Below are positions 25,653 to 33,633 of a DNA stretch of 64,000 nucleotides, in pieces. The stretch comes from Ideonella_A sakaiensis_A (GTDB lineage: Bacteria; Pseudomonadota; Gammaproteobacteria; Burkholderiales; Burkholderiaceae_C). How positions within the stretch are numbered: the first letter of the stretch is position 1; the number at the start of each line of letters is the position of its first letter. The notes beneath the pieces were generated by a model that saw only the letters and a program-made list of their open reading frames with translations, was not told the origin of the DNA and searched no databases. The translations under genes and the position numbers were made by a program. The stretch spans positions 4,216,001 to 4,280,000 of the forward strand of contig NZ_CP182947.1 of NCBI RefSeq assembly GCF_048320135.1, read 5' to 3'.

Positions 25653-26458
25653 GCGCCGAACGCAAACCGATGACACTGCACAGGCTGCGCGTGAAACACG
25701 CCGCTGGCGAGAAGCTCGTGATGCTGACCTGCTACGACGCCAGTTTTGCACGCCTGGTCGATGCTGCGGGCGTCGACGTGATGCTGGTTGGCGATTCGCT
25801 CGGCATGGTGCTGCAGGGCCAACCCAGCACGGTACCGGTGTCGCTCGACGAAATGGCCTACCACACGCGGTGTGTCGCGCGCGGCAATACCCATGGGTGG
25901 ATCGTCGGCGACCTGCCGTTCGGCTGCTACCACGAGTCGGTTGATCAGGCGATGCGCAGTGCAACGCGACTGATGCAAAGCGGCGCGCACATGATCAAGC
26001 TCGAAGGTGGCGGCTGGACCGCCGAGGTCGTGCGTTTTCTGGTCGAGCGCGGAGTCCCGGTCTGCGCGCATCTGGGCCTGACGCCGCAGTCCGTGCATGC
26101 GCTCGGTGGCTACCGCGTCCAGGGCGGTGACGCAGAGGCGGCGCAGACGCTGCATCGACATGCCGGCGAACTCGCCGACGCCGGTGCTGCGATGCTGGTG
26201 CTCGAGCTGATGCCGAGCGCGCTGGCTGCCGAACTGACTGCCGCGTTGCCGATTCCTGTAATCGGCATCGGTGCAGGCAATGGCTGCACCGGCCAGGTGC
26301 TGGTTCTGCATGACATGCTGGGCATCACGCCGGGCAAGCTGCCACGTTTCGTGCGCAACTTCATGGCCGAGGGCGGCAGCATCGCTGACGCACTGCGTCG
26401 TTATGTCGACGCCGTCAGGGACGGCAGCTTTCCGGTCGAATCCGTTCACACCTACTGA
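25649..26458 (+). CDS. panB: 3-methyl-2-oxobutanoate hydroxymethyltransferase (ketopantoate hydroxymethyltransferase)
   Basis: A 269-residue PanB: KLVMLTCYDASFARLVDAAG, MLVGDSLGMVLQG with metal-binding Asp, MIKLEGG, VCAHLGLTPQSV, IPVIGIGAGNGCTGQVLV with the catalytic Glu replaced only in wording of the preceding LELMPS strand as usual, and HDMLGI. It transfers a hydroxymethyl group from methylenetetrahydrofolate to 2-oxoisovalerate, the first committed step of pantothenate and hence CoA synthesis. GGAGG lies seven bases ahead of the start. First of a compact panBCD operon; CoA supply beside a CoA-thioester pathway is a sensible neighbourhood but need not be co-regulated. Confidence 0.97.
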   Translation: MSAERKPMTLHRLRVKHAAGEKLVMLTCYDASFARLVDAAGVDVMLVGDSLGMVLQGQPSTVPVSLDEMAYHTRCVARGNTHGWIVGDLPFGCYHESVDQAMRSATRLMQSGAHMIKLEGGGWTAEVVRFLVERGVPVCAHLGLTPQSVHALGGYRVQGGDAEAAQTLHRHAGELADAGAAMLVLELMPSALAAELTAALPIPVIGIGAGNGCTGQVLVLHDMLGITPGKLPRFVRNFMAEGGSIADALRRYVDAVRDGSFPVESVHTY

Positions 26459-26469
26459 TACAGATCCGC

Positions 26470-27306
26470 ATGCGCGTCATCCATCGCATCGCCGAACTGC
26501 GGCAGGCACTCGCCGGCTCCAGTGCAACCGCATTTGTTCCGACCATGGGCAACCTTCACGCCGGCCATCTGGCGCTGATCGAGCGCGCCAGGAAAGCCGG
26601 TGGTCCGGTGGTGGCGAGCATTTTTGTCAACCGGCTGCAGTTCGCGCCGCATGAGGACTTCGATACCTACCCGCGCACCCTGGAGCGCGACTGCGAGCTG
26701 TTGCGCAAGGTCGGCTGCGACTTCGTATTCGCGCCCAACGAAGCCGAGCTTTACCCGCAGCGACAGGTTTGCACCGTGCATCCGCCCGCAGACCTCGCCG
26801 ACATCCTCGAGGGCCATTTCCGCCCCGGCTTCTTCATCGGCGTGTGCACCGTGGTGCTGAAGCTGTTCAATTGCGTGCAGCCACGTTATGCGATATTCGG
26901 CAAGAAGGACTATCAGCAACTATTGGTGGTGCGCCAAATGGTCCGGCAACTGGCGCTGCCGATTGAAGTCATCGGTGCCGAAACCGCCCGCGCCGACGAT
27001 GGTCTGGCGCTGTCGTCACGCAATGGCTACTTGGACGAGGTGCAGCGGGCGGAGGCGGTTTACCTGTCGCGTGAATTGAGAGCCATCGATAGCGCGGTTC
27101 GACAGGGTCGCAGTGACTGGGCCAGCCTGGAGAGCGCGGCGATGGATGCGCTGAGCGCTCGTGGCTGGCGGCCCGACTACGTGGCGATCCGCCGGCGAAT
27201 CGATCTCGGCGAGCCGGCAGCCGGCGACGCCGTGGTTGTGGTTGCCGCCGCCAGACTCGGCGCAACGCGCTTGATCGACAACCTTGAACTCTCCGCCGTC
27301 AGCTGA
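26470..27306 (+). CDS. panC: Pantothenate synthetase (pantoate-beta-alanine ligase)
   Basis: The 278-residue protein has the HIGH-like ATP motif in PTMGNLHAGHLALIERA, SIFVNRLQFAPHEDF, GKKDYQQLLVVRQMV and LALSSRNGYL, all diagnostic for PanC. It condenses pantoate with beta-alanine using ATP via a pantoyl-adenylate. It follows panB by 11 bases. Length is normal for the family. The usual GxxR(P) segment before FxGV reads GHFRPGFFIGVCTVVLKLFN, consistent with a functional enzyme. Confidence 0.97.
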   Translation: MRVIHRIAELRQALAGSSATAFVPTMGNLHAGHLALIERARKAGGPVVASIFVNRLQFAPHEDFDTYPRTLERDCELLRKVGCDFVFAPNEAELYPQRQVCTVHPPADLADILEGHFRPGFFIGVCTVVLKLFNCVQPRYAIFGKKDYQQLLVVRQMVRQLALPIEVIGAETARADDGLALSSRNGYLDEVQRAEAVYLSRELRAIDSAVRQGRSDWASLESAAMDALSARGWRPDYVAIRRRIDLGEPAAGDAVVVVAAARLGATRLIDNLELSAVS

Positions 27307-27354
27307 GACCGGGGGAGACCCCAACTGCTCCTCGTTCCTGCAAAGACCTGATCC

Positions 27355-27735
27355 ATGTTCCGACATCTTCTGAAATCGAAAATCCACCGTGCCACTGTGA
27401 CGCATTGCGAGCTTCACTATGAAGGTTCCTGCGCGATCGACGAAGACCTGCTCGACGCATCCGACATCCGCGAGAACGAACAGATCCACGTCTGGAACAT
27501 TGCCAATGGCGAGCGCTTCATCACCTATGCAATCCGCGCTGAACGCGGCAGCGGCATCATCTCGCTCAACGGCTCGGCGGCGCGACGCGCGGCTGTGGGC
27601 GACCTCGTCATCATCGCTGCGTTCGGCATGGTGTCGGATTCGCAATCCAAGCCGCACCTGCCGCGCCGTGTCTTCGTCGATTCGGACAATCGGCAGACCG
27701 AGTTGCGGGATCGTGTTGCGCCTTCGACCAACTGA
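27355..27735 (+). CDS. panD: Aspartate 1-decarboxylase
   Basis: A 126-residue PanD with the self-cleavage site in HYEGSCAIDEDLL: cleavage between Gly24 and Ser25 gives the pyruvoyl group. KSKIHRATVTHC, IHVWNIANGERF, YAIRAERGSGIISLNGSAAR and GDLVIIAAF complete the double-psi barrel. It makes beta-alanine from aspartate for PanC, so the operon supplies the whole pantothenate route apart from ketopantoate reduction. Its 3' 125 bases are overlapped, antisense, by the integrase frame. Confidence 0.97.
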   Translation: MFRHLLKSKIHRATVTHCELHYEGSCAIDEDLLDASDIRENEQIHVWNIANGERFITYAIRAERGSGIISLNGSAARRAAVGDLVIIAAFGMVSDSQSKPHLPRRVFVDSDNRQTELRDRVAPSTN

Positions 27736-29068
27736 ACACTTTCCGCAAATGCCCCTCGAGCAAAAGTAGCGCCTGCGCCTTTTCCTCGATGAACTGATGC
27801 CGCTCATAGTGCTTCTGCTGCACCCCGCTCGTGCGACCGTGTGACAGCAGTTGAGCTCGGACCTCTCGAGACACCCCCAGTGCCTGAAGCCGCGTCTCGA
27901 CGCTCCGACGAATGTCCCTTCCTTGGAAGTCGGGTGCTGCTGCGCCGTCGACCAGTGGCCAAGCACCGCGGATGTCTGCAAAGATCCCCGGTAACGACGT
28001 CGAGTGGATCGGCTTGAGCCCGGCCGTTGTCGAGAAGATGAACGCCGCTGTCCCGTTCAGTTCCCTGAGTTGCCCCAGGATATCGGCAACAGCCTTGGAA
28101 ACTGGCAACACATGCGGCACGGCCTTCGCCCGCTTGCCCTTGGCATCCTCCAATGTCAGCAGCTTTGTTTCGACGTCGTAATCGTCCCACGTCGCACGCA
28201 GCAATTGGCGGCTGCGTTGGCCGCCCAGCAGAATCAAGCACCGGATCGCCAAGCCGATCTCCAGCCGGATCGACGCGAGCTGTTTCCACAGGAAAGCGAA
28301 TTCTTCGTCCGTCAGCACCCGGTCGCGTGTCGCCTCGAACTCCTGGATCCGCGGCAGCAATGCCACAGGGTTCCCCGTCAATCGGAACGTCGCTGCCTCT
28401 TCTGCCGCCCGGCGAGGGTCTAGATCAGAGTGAGCGCCATAGGTGAACGCCGCGTGCAGATACGAACGCAGCACATTTGTCTGCCGAGTAATCCCTTTCT
28501 TCACCAGGCGGGCCAGCATGTCGCGCACCAACTCTGCCGTCACCGAGTTTGCGGGGGCTTTCATCGACCCGGGCCAGGGCTTCTTGACGTGCAGTGTGAA
28601 CAGACGCTCGACCTCCCGCCAGGACGCCTTCTCTGCCTGCTTCAGTTTCGCCACATAGGCGTCAAGCAGACCCTCGAAGGTTCCCAGGGCCGCCTGCGCT
28701 CGAGCAGTGGCGATCAGCACTGCCTTGTCTTCCTTCGACTTCGCCTGCGGATCTGCCCCTTGTCTGACCAACTCCATCAGATCCCGAGCCCTCGACCGCG
28801 CTCGTTCGAGCGGCAGGGCAGGGTGCTCGCCCAGCGTCATCTCACCGCGCAGATCCTGCTTGCGGTAGCGAAAAGTCCAGACCCGGTGGGTTCCACCACC
28901 GCGGGCCAGGCAGTATAGGACCAAGCGACCGTTGCCTGGGGGCAAGGCGCCGTCGGTGCGGCTCTCGCCGACGCGCAGGTTCTTGATCACCGTCTCGGTG
29001 AGCGGGCGAACGGCCGAGCGTCCAGCAGGTGAGGGCGAAGCGGGAAAAGTCGCCATACAGGTCGCCAT
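27611..29068 (-). CDS. P4-type tyrosine integrase with host-derived C-terminal tail
   Basis: The 485-residue frame has the layout of tRNA-island integrases: N-terminal arm-binding DUF4102-like domain (LTETVIKNLRVGESRTDG, MTLGEHPALPLERARSRA), a core-binding helical domain (about 115-215) and a catalytic domain with LGGQRSRQLLRATWDDYD (Arg I), DIRRSVETRLQALG (Arg II; the usual His of HxxR is Arg here), LLSHG and nucleophile Tyr in KHYERHQF. The last 41 residues are encoded antisense to panD, so the natural stop has been lost and the frame runs into host DNA. Its 5' end is 131 bases from the tRNA-Lys repeat. Activity is uncertain. Confidence 0.88.
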   Translation of the reverse strand: MATCMATFPASPSPAGRSAVRPLTETVIKNLRVGESRTDGALPPGNGRLVLYCLARGGGTHRVWTFRYRKQDLRGEMTLGEHPALPLERARSRARDLMELVRQGADPQAKSKEDKAVLIATARAQAALGTFEGLLDAYVAKLKQAEKASWREVERLFTLHVKKPWPGSMKAPANSVTAELVRDMLARLVKKGITRQTNVLRSYLHAAFTYGAHSDLDPRRAAEEAATFRLTGNPVALLPRIQEFEATRDRVLTDEEFAFLWKQLASIRLEIGLAIRCLILLGGQRSRQLLRATWDDYDVETKLLTLEDAKGKRAKAVPHVLPVSKAVADILGQLRELNGTAAFIFSTTAGLKPIHSTSLPGIFADIRGAWPLVDGAAAPDFQGRDIRRSVETRLQALGVSREVRAQLLSHGRTSGVQQKHYERHQFIEEKAQALLLLEGHLRKVFSWSKAQHDPATRSADCPNRRRHGAAGAAWIANPTPCRTQR

Positions 29069-29199
29069 ACGAGGCGGAGATGTGGTGAGACGACATTGGA
29101 CTACTTGAGACGACTGAGCGCAAGATTACGAGTCAAATCAAGCAGTTAGAAAGTTGGTTTGAGACGCTGTGCGACGTTGTGACACGAACAGCGGCGCGA

Positions 29200-29304
29200 C
29201 TCTTAATCCGTAGGTCGAGTGTTCGAGTCACTCAGGGCCCACCAGAATTTTCTCGAGGAATCAAAGCACCGGCGTCGGGAGGCGTCAGGTGCTTTTTCTT
29301 TGGG
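29200..29304 (+). repeat. Direct repeat/att site, left copy: tRNA-Lys(CTT) 3' half plus terminator
   Basis: This 105-base segment recurs at 36754-36858 with a single mismatch (A29256/T36810). Its first 45 bases are the 3' half of a tRNA-Lys: anticodon loop CTCTTAA (anticodon CTT), variable loop, T-arm with GTTCGAGTC and acceptor end GGGCCCACCA. The 5' half (acceptor, D-arm) is absent. tRNA 3' ends are the usual attachment site of P4-type integrases, and such an integrase starts 131 bases away. It marks one boundary of a 7.55-kb inserted unit. Confidence 0.85.
29263..29300 (+). terminator. Rho-independent terminator of the tRNA-Lys remnant
   Basis: AAAGCACC pairs with GGTGCTTT around a 17-base loop, followed by a T-rich run. 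It lies within the direct repeat and is the natural terminator behind the tRNA gene. Copies occur at 30740 and 36817. Confidence 0.8.
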
Positions 29305-29611
29305 GGCAGGGGCGAAATGCGCATTGGTCAATGCCAGAGTGCAGAGCGGCATCAACAGAGCTGGAAATGCGCATCGCGGTGAGTCGTGACAGTTAATGTG
29401 GTCTCACTGGCGACGCCGCCTCCGAACCTCGCGGGATCGTCGACAGCTCGATAGGCGGCTCGCCTAAGCGCGCCGTGTTCTGTCGGGCCGCGGTCGGAAG
29501 GCGGGGCAAGACATGGCCGTCACCAAGCGCTTCCACGGGGGAGACAGAGCCGCCGGAACATTTTGGTGAGAATCACTATCATCCGACAGTCCTTGTCCGA
29601 AAGGAAAAGTC
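29305..29611. other. Non-coding stretch ahead of the SDH-family protease
   Basis: No gene seen. The last 20 bases hold a strong ribosome-binding site (AAAGGAAAAG) for the downstream gene; a promoter is expected here. Confidence 0.5.
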
Positions 29612-30541
29612 ATGGCCGCCCCCGACTCCCCGTGCAACTTTCAGGCTGCAATTGACGGTTTGTACGCCGAGAAGCCGGACCATGACTTCATTGTCATTAG
29701 CCATCCCATCGAGCGGGCGCTGCATCAAAAGCTGACGCGAGTCCTCGAAAGACACCGACAAGAAGGTCAAGCGCGGGCAAAGTGCACTGTCTTCCTCACA
29801 ACGTATGGCGGAGACGCACATGCTGGATTTCGAGTCGCGCGATGTCTGCGCCACCACTATAAAGAGGGCGTCCGAGTCGTAGTTCCGAGCTATTGCAAAA
29901 GTGCTGGCACGCTGGTTGCAATCGGAGCAAACGAACTAGCGATTGGCGATCTTGGAGAGCTCGGGCCGCTTGACGTCCAAGTGAGCAAACCGACGGAGAT
30001 TCTGGAGCGGGGCTCAGGATTGGACTACACGCAAGCCCTTTTGGTCGCGCTGGATCATGCCCAAATGGCGTTCAGCAAGAGCCTTCTTCAAATGCGGGGT
30101 CGGCTTCGGCTTTCTACAAAGATGGCGGGAGAACTCGCGACTCAACTTGCCTGTGGCGTCGTGGAACCTTTGTATGCACAAATTGATCCGAATCGCATCG
30201 GAGAGATGCAGCGTGCGATTCAGATCGCTCACGAGTACGGCTCGAGGCTGGACGGACACGGCAGCAACCTCATGGACGGCGCGCTGGACACATTGGTGGC
30301 GGGATACCCCTCCCACAGTTTTGTGATCGACCGAAAAGAAGCGCGACGGGTGTTCAAGTCTGTGCAATCCCTCACACCTGCTGAGCAGCAGCTGTGCACT
30401 ACACTGTGGTTCCTAGTGGGCGAGCAGCAGGAAGATGATGCGTTCTGCGATCTCTTGAAGCCAACTATCAAGACCGAGACCCAGCAGGAGGACAACGATG
30501 CTCCGAAATCTAATGACGGAATTGAACCGAATGAGCATTAA
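29612..30541 (+). CDS. SDH-family Clp-fold serine protease
   Basis: The 309-residue protein matches the serine-dehydratase-proteinase (PF01972) branch of the Clp/SppA fold: LTTYGGDAHAGFRVARCL, then VVPSYCKSAGTLVAIGANEL with the nucleophile Ser97 in KSAGT, and IGDLGELGPLDVQV. The oxyanion-hole GG (67-68) and Ser are in place. No signal peptide or membrane segment is evident, so it is cytosolic, unlike SppA. The C-terminal 30 residues are acidic and Gln-rich. It is the first gene inside the att-flanked unit and has a lower GC content than the flanks. In mobile islands such proteases are candidates for stress or phage-response roles; that is inference. Confidence 0.85.
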   Translation: MAAPDSPCNFQAAIDGLYAEKPDHDFIVISHPIERALHQKLTRVLERHRQEGQARAKCTVFLTTYGGDAHAGFRVARCLRHHYKEGVRVVVPSYCKSAGTLVAIGANELAIGDLGELGPLDVQVSKPTEILERGSGLDYTQALLVALDHAQMAFSKSLLQMRGRLRLSTKMAGELATQLACGVVEPLYAQIDPNRIGEMQRAIQIAHEYGSRLDGHGSNLMDGALDTLVAGYPSHSFVIDRKEARRVFKSVQSLTPAEQQLCTTLWFLVGEQQEDDAFCDLLKPTIKTETQQEDNDAPKSNDGIEPNEH

Positions 30542-30701
30542 CAAGCTGCCGCAGCCCTCGGTGCCAACGCCCCCGAAGAGCTCTACTCTGCCGTCTAGCA
30601 CCGTTGAGGTTCAGCGAAAGTTGTCGGAACGCTCATACAACATGGCAACGATGATTTCGGTCAAGCAGCAGCAGTTGAGTGAGCGAAGTTCGCACGATTG
30701 A
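30531..30701 (+). CDS. Small 56-residue protein overlapping the SDH protease gene
   Basis: An ATG at 30531, eleven bases before the end of the protease gene, opens a 56-residue frame (MSINKLPQPSVPTPPKSS...), Pro/Ser-rich at first and then basic with QRKLSERSYN and QLSERSSHD, a repeated LSERS motif. In-frame ATG at 30498 and 30513 are alternatives. The terminator copy at 30740 follows closely, so protease and small protein would form a two-gene transcript. No family recognised; it may be a partner or substrate of the protease. Confidence 0.45.
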   Translation: MSINKLPQPSVPTPPKSSTLPSSTVEVQRKLSERSYNMATMISVKQQQLSERSSHD

Positions 30702-30739
30702 CGCTTACGACGCAGCAACTAACACCTCCGCGAGAGATC

Positions 30740-30773
30740 AAGCACCGGTGCCGGAAGGCGTCAGGTGCTTTTT
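30740..30773 (+). terminator. Rho-independent terminator, diverged copy of the tRNA-Lys terminator
   Basis: AAGCACC and GGTGCTT enclose a 17-base loop and are followed by TTT. The surrounding 48 bases are about 85% identical by eye to the terminators in the two att repeats, but no tRNA sequence precedes it. It ends the protease/small-ORF unit. Confidence 0.7.
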
Positions 30774-31142
30774 CGTTGGGCGAACGTCGTGAGAGCGGCA
30801 CCATGCCGAACCCGGGGGCCCGGAGGTCGGTCTTGATATCTGAAAATGCGGCGCCCTTTGGCGCGTCGTGTTCGTCGAAATGGTCTGGCTGGTGATGGCG
30901 CGAATCGAAACTTCGCGGCGCCGTCGAAACAAGGCGGCTTCGAGTAAGCGTCAAGGGTTGCGCAGGGCCCCGGTCGAAGGGGCCCTGTGAGCCTCGTCCC
31001 GACCGCGCGCGCGCCGGGCCGCCATGGGGCCGGGTCGGGCCCGGGTGCCGGCAGGGTCCGACGGATTGGCTTCCCCGGGTTCCATCGCATTCCTCGTTCT
31101 TATTGCCGTGAGCCGTTGCAGACGCAGGCTATAACTCTCGGC
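30774..31142. other. Non-coding stretch within the island
   Basis: Nothing recognisable; very GC-rich towards 31000. It should hold the promoter of the following gene. Confidence 0.4.
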
Positions 31143-31796
31143 ATGATCGCAAAGGAAGTCTCATCCGCCATCGCCCTGTCAGACCGCGTGCATAGCCGGT
31201 TGCTCGAAGCATTCGAAGAGGCCATGGAAGACTCGCCAGACGAGATGGACATTCGCGATGGTCTGACGCTGGACGCCTGCAACCTCGCGCTTGATCACGC
31301 CGAAGCCTTGAGAACACTTTTGGAATTAGGCCTGAACGCATCCGGGCTGGCGATGCTTCGGCTTCAGTACGAGGCGTTGCTCCGAGCGACTTGGGTGTTC
31401 TACGCCGCCAAGGACGGCGAGGTGGCGATGCTCGCGGCGCCGTTGACGACCGGTACTTCGGATTCAGCGAAGAAGCTTCCGATGGCGAATGAACTGTTGA
31501 GCGCGGTCGAGAGGTCGGAGGCTCCTGCACCCCTCAGACTAGGCTTGCGAGAGTTCAGGACGACGGCATGGGACGCCATGAATTCGTACGTGCACGGAGG
31601 CATCCATCCACTCCGGCGATCAGGGAGTGGGCACCCCGTCGAGGAATTGACGACCGCCATCCAGTCTTCGAACGCGATGAGCTATTCCAGTCTGATGCTC
31701 GCCGCGGCCACTGTTGGTTGCATAGAGTTGATCGGTAATATCAACGTGATCGTCACGTCGCATCCCGGATTTGCTCGAAGTATCCAAAGGCGGTGA
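31143..31796 (+). CDS. Hypothetical protein, all-helical, island-borne
   Basis: A 217-residue protein that starts MIAKEVSSAIALSDRVHSRL and is predicted mostly helical (LDACNLALDHAEALRTLLEL, SGLAMLRLQYEALLRATWVF, EFRTTAWDAMNSYVHGGIHP, SSLMLAAATVGCIELIGNIN). The central ALLRATW/SYVHGG pattern recalls HEPN-like or DUF5677-type proteins found in accessory regions, but I cannot assign it firmly. The start is the first ATG after a long GC-rich leader; the frame is open upstream to 30987 without other support. It lies behind the internal terminator, facing the truncated integrase. Confidence 0.65.
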   Translation: MIAKEVSSAIALSDRVHSRLLEAFEEAMEDSPDEMDIRDGLTLDACNLALDHAEALRTLLELGLNASGLAMLRLQYEALLRATWVFYAAKDGEVAMLAAPLTTGTSDSAKKLPMANELLSAVERSEAPAPLRLGLREFRTTAWDAMNSYVHGGIHPLRRSGSGHPVEELTTAIQSSNAMSYSSLMLAAATVGCIELIGNINVIVTSHPGFARSIQRR

Positions 31797-31821
31797 ATCT
31801 GAGGAGACTAATGTCGCATTG

Positions 31822-32067
31822 TCAAACTGCAGCGGGATCGGCCATAGGTGCACGCCCGCGCAGGCCACCACTAGGCATGAAGTGCTGAGCGCGCGCCACT
31901 TGGGACTTCATGTAGTTCAGCTCGCTCATTGCCAGACGCAGAATGTCGTCCACGAAGTCGTACTGATGCTCGGGGTACCAAATGGCCGTGATGCCGAGAC
32001 GCGAGAGTTCCGCATTCCGGCTGATGAGATCGCCAAGCGGAGTTCGGTCGCCTTCGTCTGAACGAGA
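31822..32067 (-). pseudogene. C-terminal remnant of an unknown protein
   Basis: On the minus strand an 81-codon frame without a usable start reads naturally as protein: PLGDLISRNAELSRLGITA, IWYPEHQYDFVDDILRLAMS, then ELNYMKSQVARAQHFMPSGG and a TGA. Upstream it ends in an in-frame stop where the truncated integrase of the opposite strand begins, so the gene was cut at about 32028-32067. Family unknown. Confidence 0.45.
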
Positions 32068-32344
32068 TCAAGCGACAGCACGTGCAGCGGTTTCACTCGG
32101 GCCTGCTGGATGCCGGTCTGTCGGAGGCGACCGCGGACCACCACGTCAAGATCATCAGGCAGATGCTGAACAGGGCGGTCGAGTGGGAGGTCATCGAACT
32201 CAACCCGATCGCCGGCATCAAGCTCTTCAATCCCGACAACCGAAAGGAGAACCACCTGAATAAAGACGAGCTGGCGGCGCTGCTGGAGGTTGAAGTTGCC
32301 CCGCTTTCACGGACACCTTAATCTGCGAAGACAAGGAGTCCGCC

Positions 32345-32668
32345 ATGGCCCGAACCCGACCTCCGTACCCTGCCGAATTTCGGCAACAAATGATTGAGCT
32401 GGTTCTCGCCGGCCGCTCGCCTGCTGAACTGGCGCGCGAGTTCGGCGTCACCGCGCAGACCATCACCAACTGGGTCGGCCTTGCTGGCAGTAGCGAGGCG
32501 CGCACCAAGCCGAACTCGCAGGCACTGAGCAATGCCGAACGTGAAGAGCTCGCTCGCCTGCGCCGCCAGTTGCGCCAAGTCCAGATGGAGCGCGACATCT
32601 TGGCAAAGGCTACGGCCTGGTTCGCCGCGAAGGGCGACAAGACGTTCACACCGTCTTCGAACTCATGA
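32345..32668 (+). CDS. IS3-family transposase OrfA (helix-turn-helix)
   Basis: The 107-residue OrfA has the InsE-like HTH: PAEFRQQMIELVLAGRSPAE, LAREFGVTAQTITNWV, and a C-terminal leucine-zipper-like helix (LARLRRQLRQVQMERDIL) used for dimerisation. It binds the IS ends. The stop overlaps the OrfB start by four bases (ATGA); no obvious A6G slippery run is seen, so OrfB may be made by reinitiation. Confidence 0.93.
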   Translation: MARTRPPYPAEFRQQMIELVLAGRSPAELAREFGVTAQTITNWVGLAGSSEARTKPNSQALSNAEREELARLRRQLRQVQMERDILAKATAWFAAKGDKTFTPSSNS

Positions 32669-33633
32669 ACGCGAACCAGGCCGTCTTTCCCGTGCGCAAG
32701 ATGTGCCGCGTGCTCGGTGTCTCGCACAGCGGTTTTTATGACTGGTTGCATCGACCACCCTCGCGACGGGCGATGGACGATGCGGTGCTCAGCGAACGCA
32801 TTCGAACGATCCATGCCGAGTCGGATGCGACCTACGGTATGCCGCGCATTCGATTCGAATTGGCAGAGCACGGAATACGCGTTGGCGGCAAGCGCATTGC
32901 GCGGCTGATGCGAGCGGCCGACTTGCGAGGCGTCAGCAGGCGGCGAGCCTTCACGGTCACGACGCAACGCGACGACAAGCAGCGCCCGGCGCCAGATCTC
33001 GTCAATCGCACGTTCAAGGCCGAGACGGCCAATCAGCTCTGGGTCGCAGATATGACCTATGTGCCGACCTGGGCAGGATTCATCTACTTGGCGGTCGTTC
33101 TGGATGTGTGGAGCCGCCGCGTGGTGGGTTGGTCGATCGGCGAACGCATGACCGCCGAACTGGTGCTCGCGGCCTTGAACATGGCAATCGGCCAGCGTAA
33201 GCCGGACGGGGTGATCCATCACAGCGATCAGGGCAGTCAATACACAAGCGTTGCCTTCGGCAAGCGCTGCGCCGAGTTCGGCGTTCGCCCGTCGATGGGC
33301 AGCGTGGGCGATGCGTACGACAACGCCATGGCCGAGAGCTTCTTCGCCACCCTCGAATGCGAGCTGATCGACCGGCGCAGCTTCAAGACGAAGGCGGAGG
33401 CCCGCACCGCGCTGTTCACGTACATCGAAGGTTGGTACAACCCTCGCCGCCGGCATTCTGGAATCGGCTACCTGTCGCCCGCCAACTTTGAGAGGAAACA
33501 TCAGATCGACCGAGGCACTCGACCGTCGTGCACCCAACACGGGTTACCCACCGTCGGCGCCAGCGTGGCATGCGCCACGCCGCCGGTGGATAACCCTGCA
33601 CCTGTGCTCACCAAGCACGCAAGCCCGGCTTGA
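32665..33633 (+). CDS. IS3-family transposase OrfB (DDE integrase)
   Basis: The 322-residue OrfB contains the HTH_21 segment (RIRTIHAESDATYGMPRI) and an rve-type catalytic core with the DDE triad: Asp in LWVADMTYVPT, Asp in HHSDQGSQY and Glu in NAMAESFFATLE, followed by YNPRRRHSGIGYLSP. The C-terminal 50 residues beyond the usual end (RGTRPSCTQHG...) are an extension. All catalytic residues are present, so the element looks able to transpose. Confidence 0.94.
   Translation: MNANQAVFPVRKMCRVLGVSHSGFYDWLHRPPSRRAMDDAVLSERIRTIHAESDATYGMPRIRFELAEHGIRVGGKRIARLMRAADLRGVSRRRAFTVTTQRDDKQRPAPDLVNRTFKAETANQLWVADMTYVPTWAGFIYLAVVLDVWSRRVVGWSIGERMTAELVLAALNMAIGQRKPDGVIHHSDQGSQYTSVAFGKRCAEFGVRPSMGSVGDAYDNAMAESFFATLECELIDRRSFKTKAEARTALFTYIEGWYNPRRRHSGIGYLSPANFERKHQIDRGTRPSCTQHGLPTVGASVACATPPVDNPAPVLTKHASPA

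Noticed and set aside
29185..29244. Possible intact tRNA-Lys gene at the left repeat
   Set aside because: The 5' acceptor strand and D-arm are missing and the anticodon stem 5' side does not pair; only the 3' half is tRNA.
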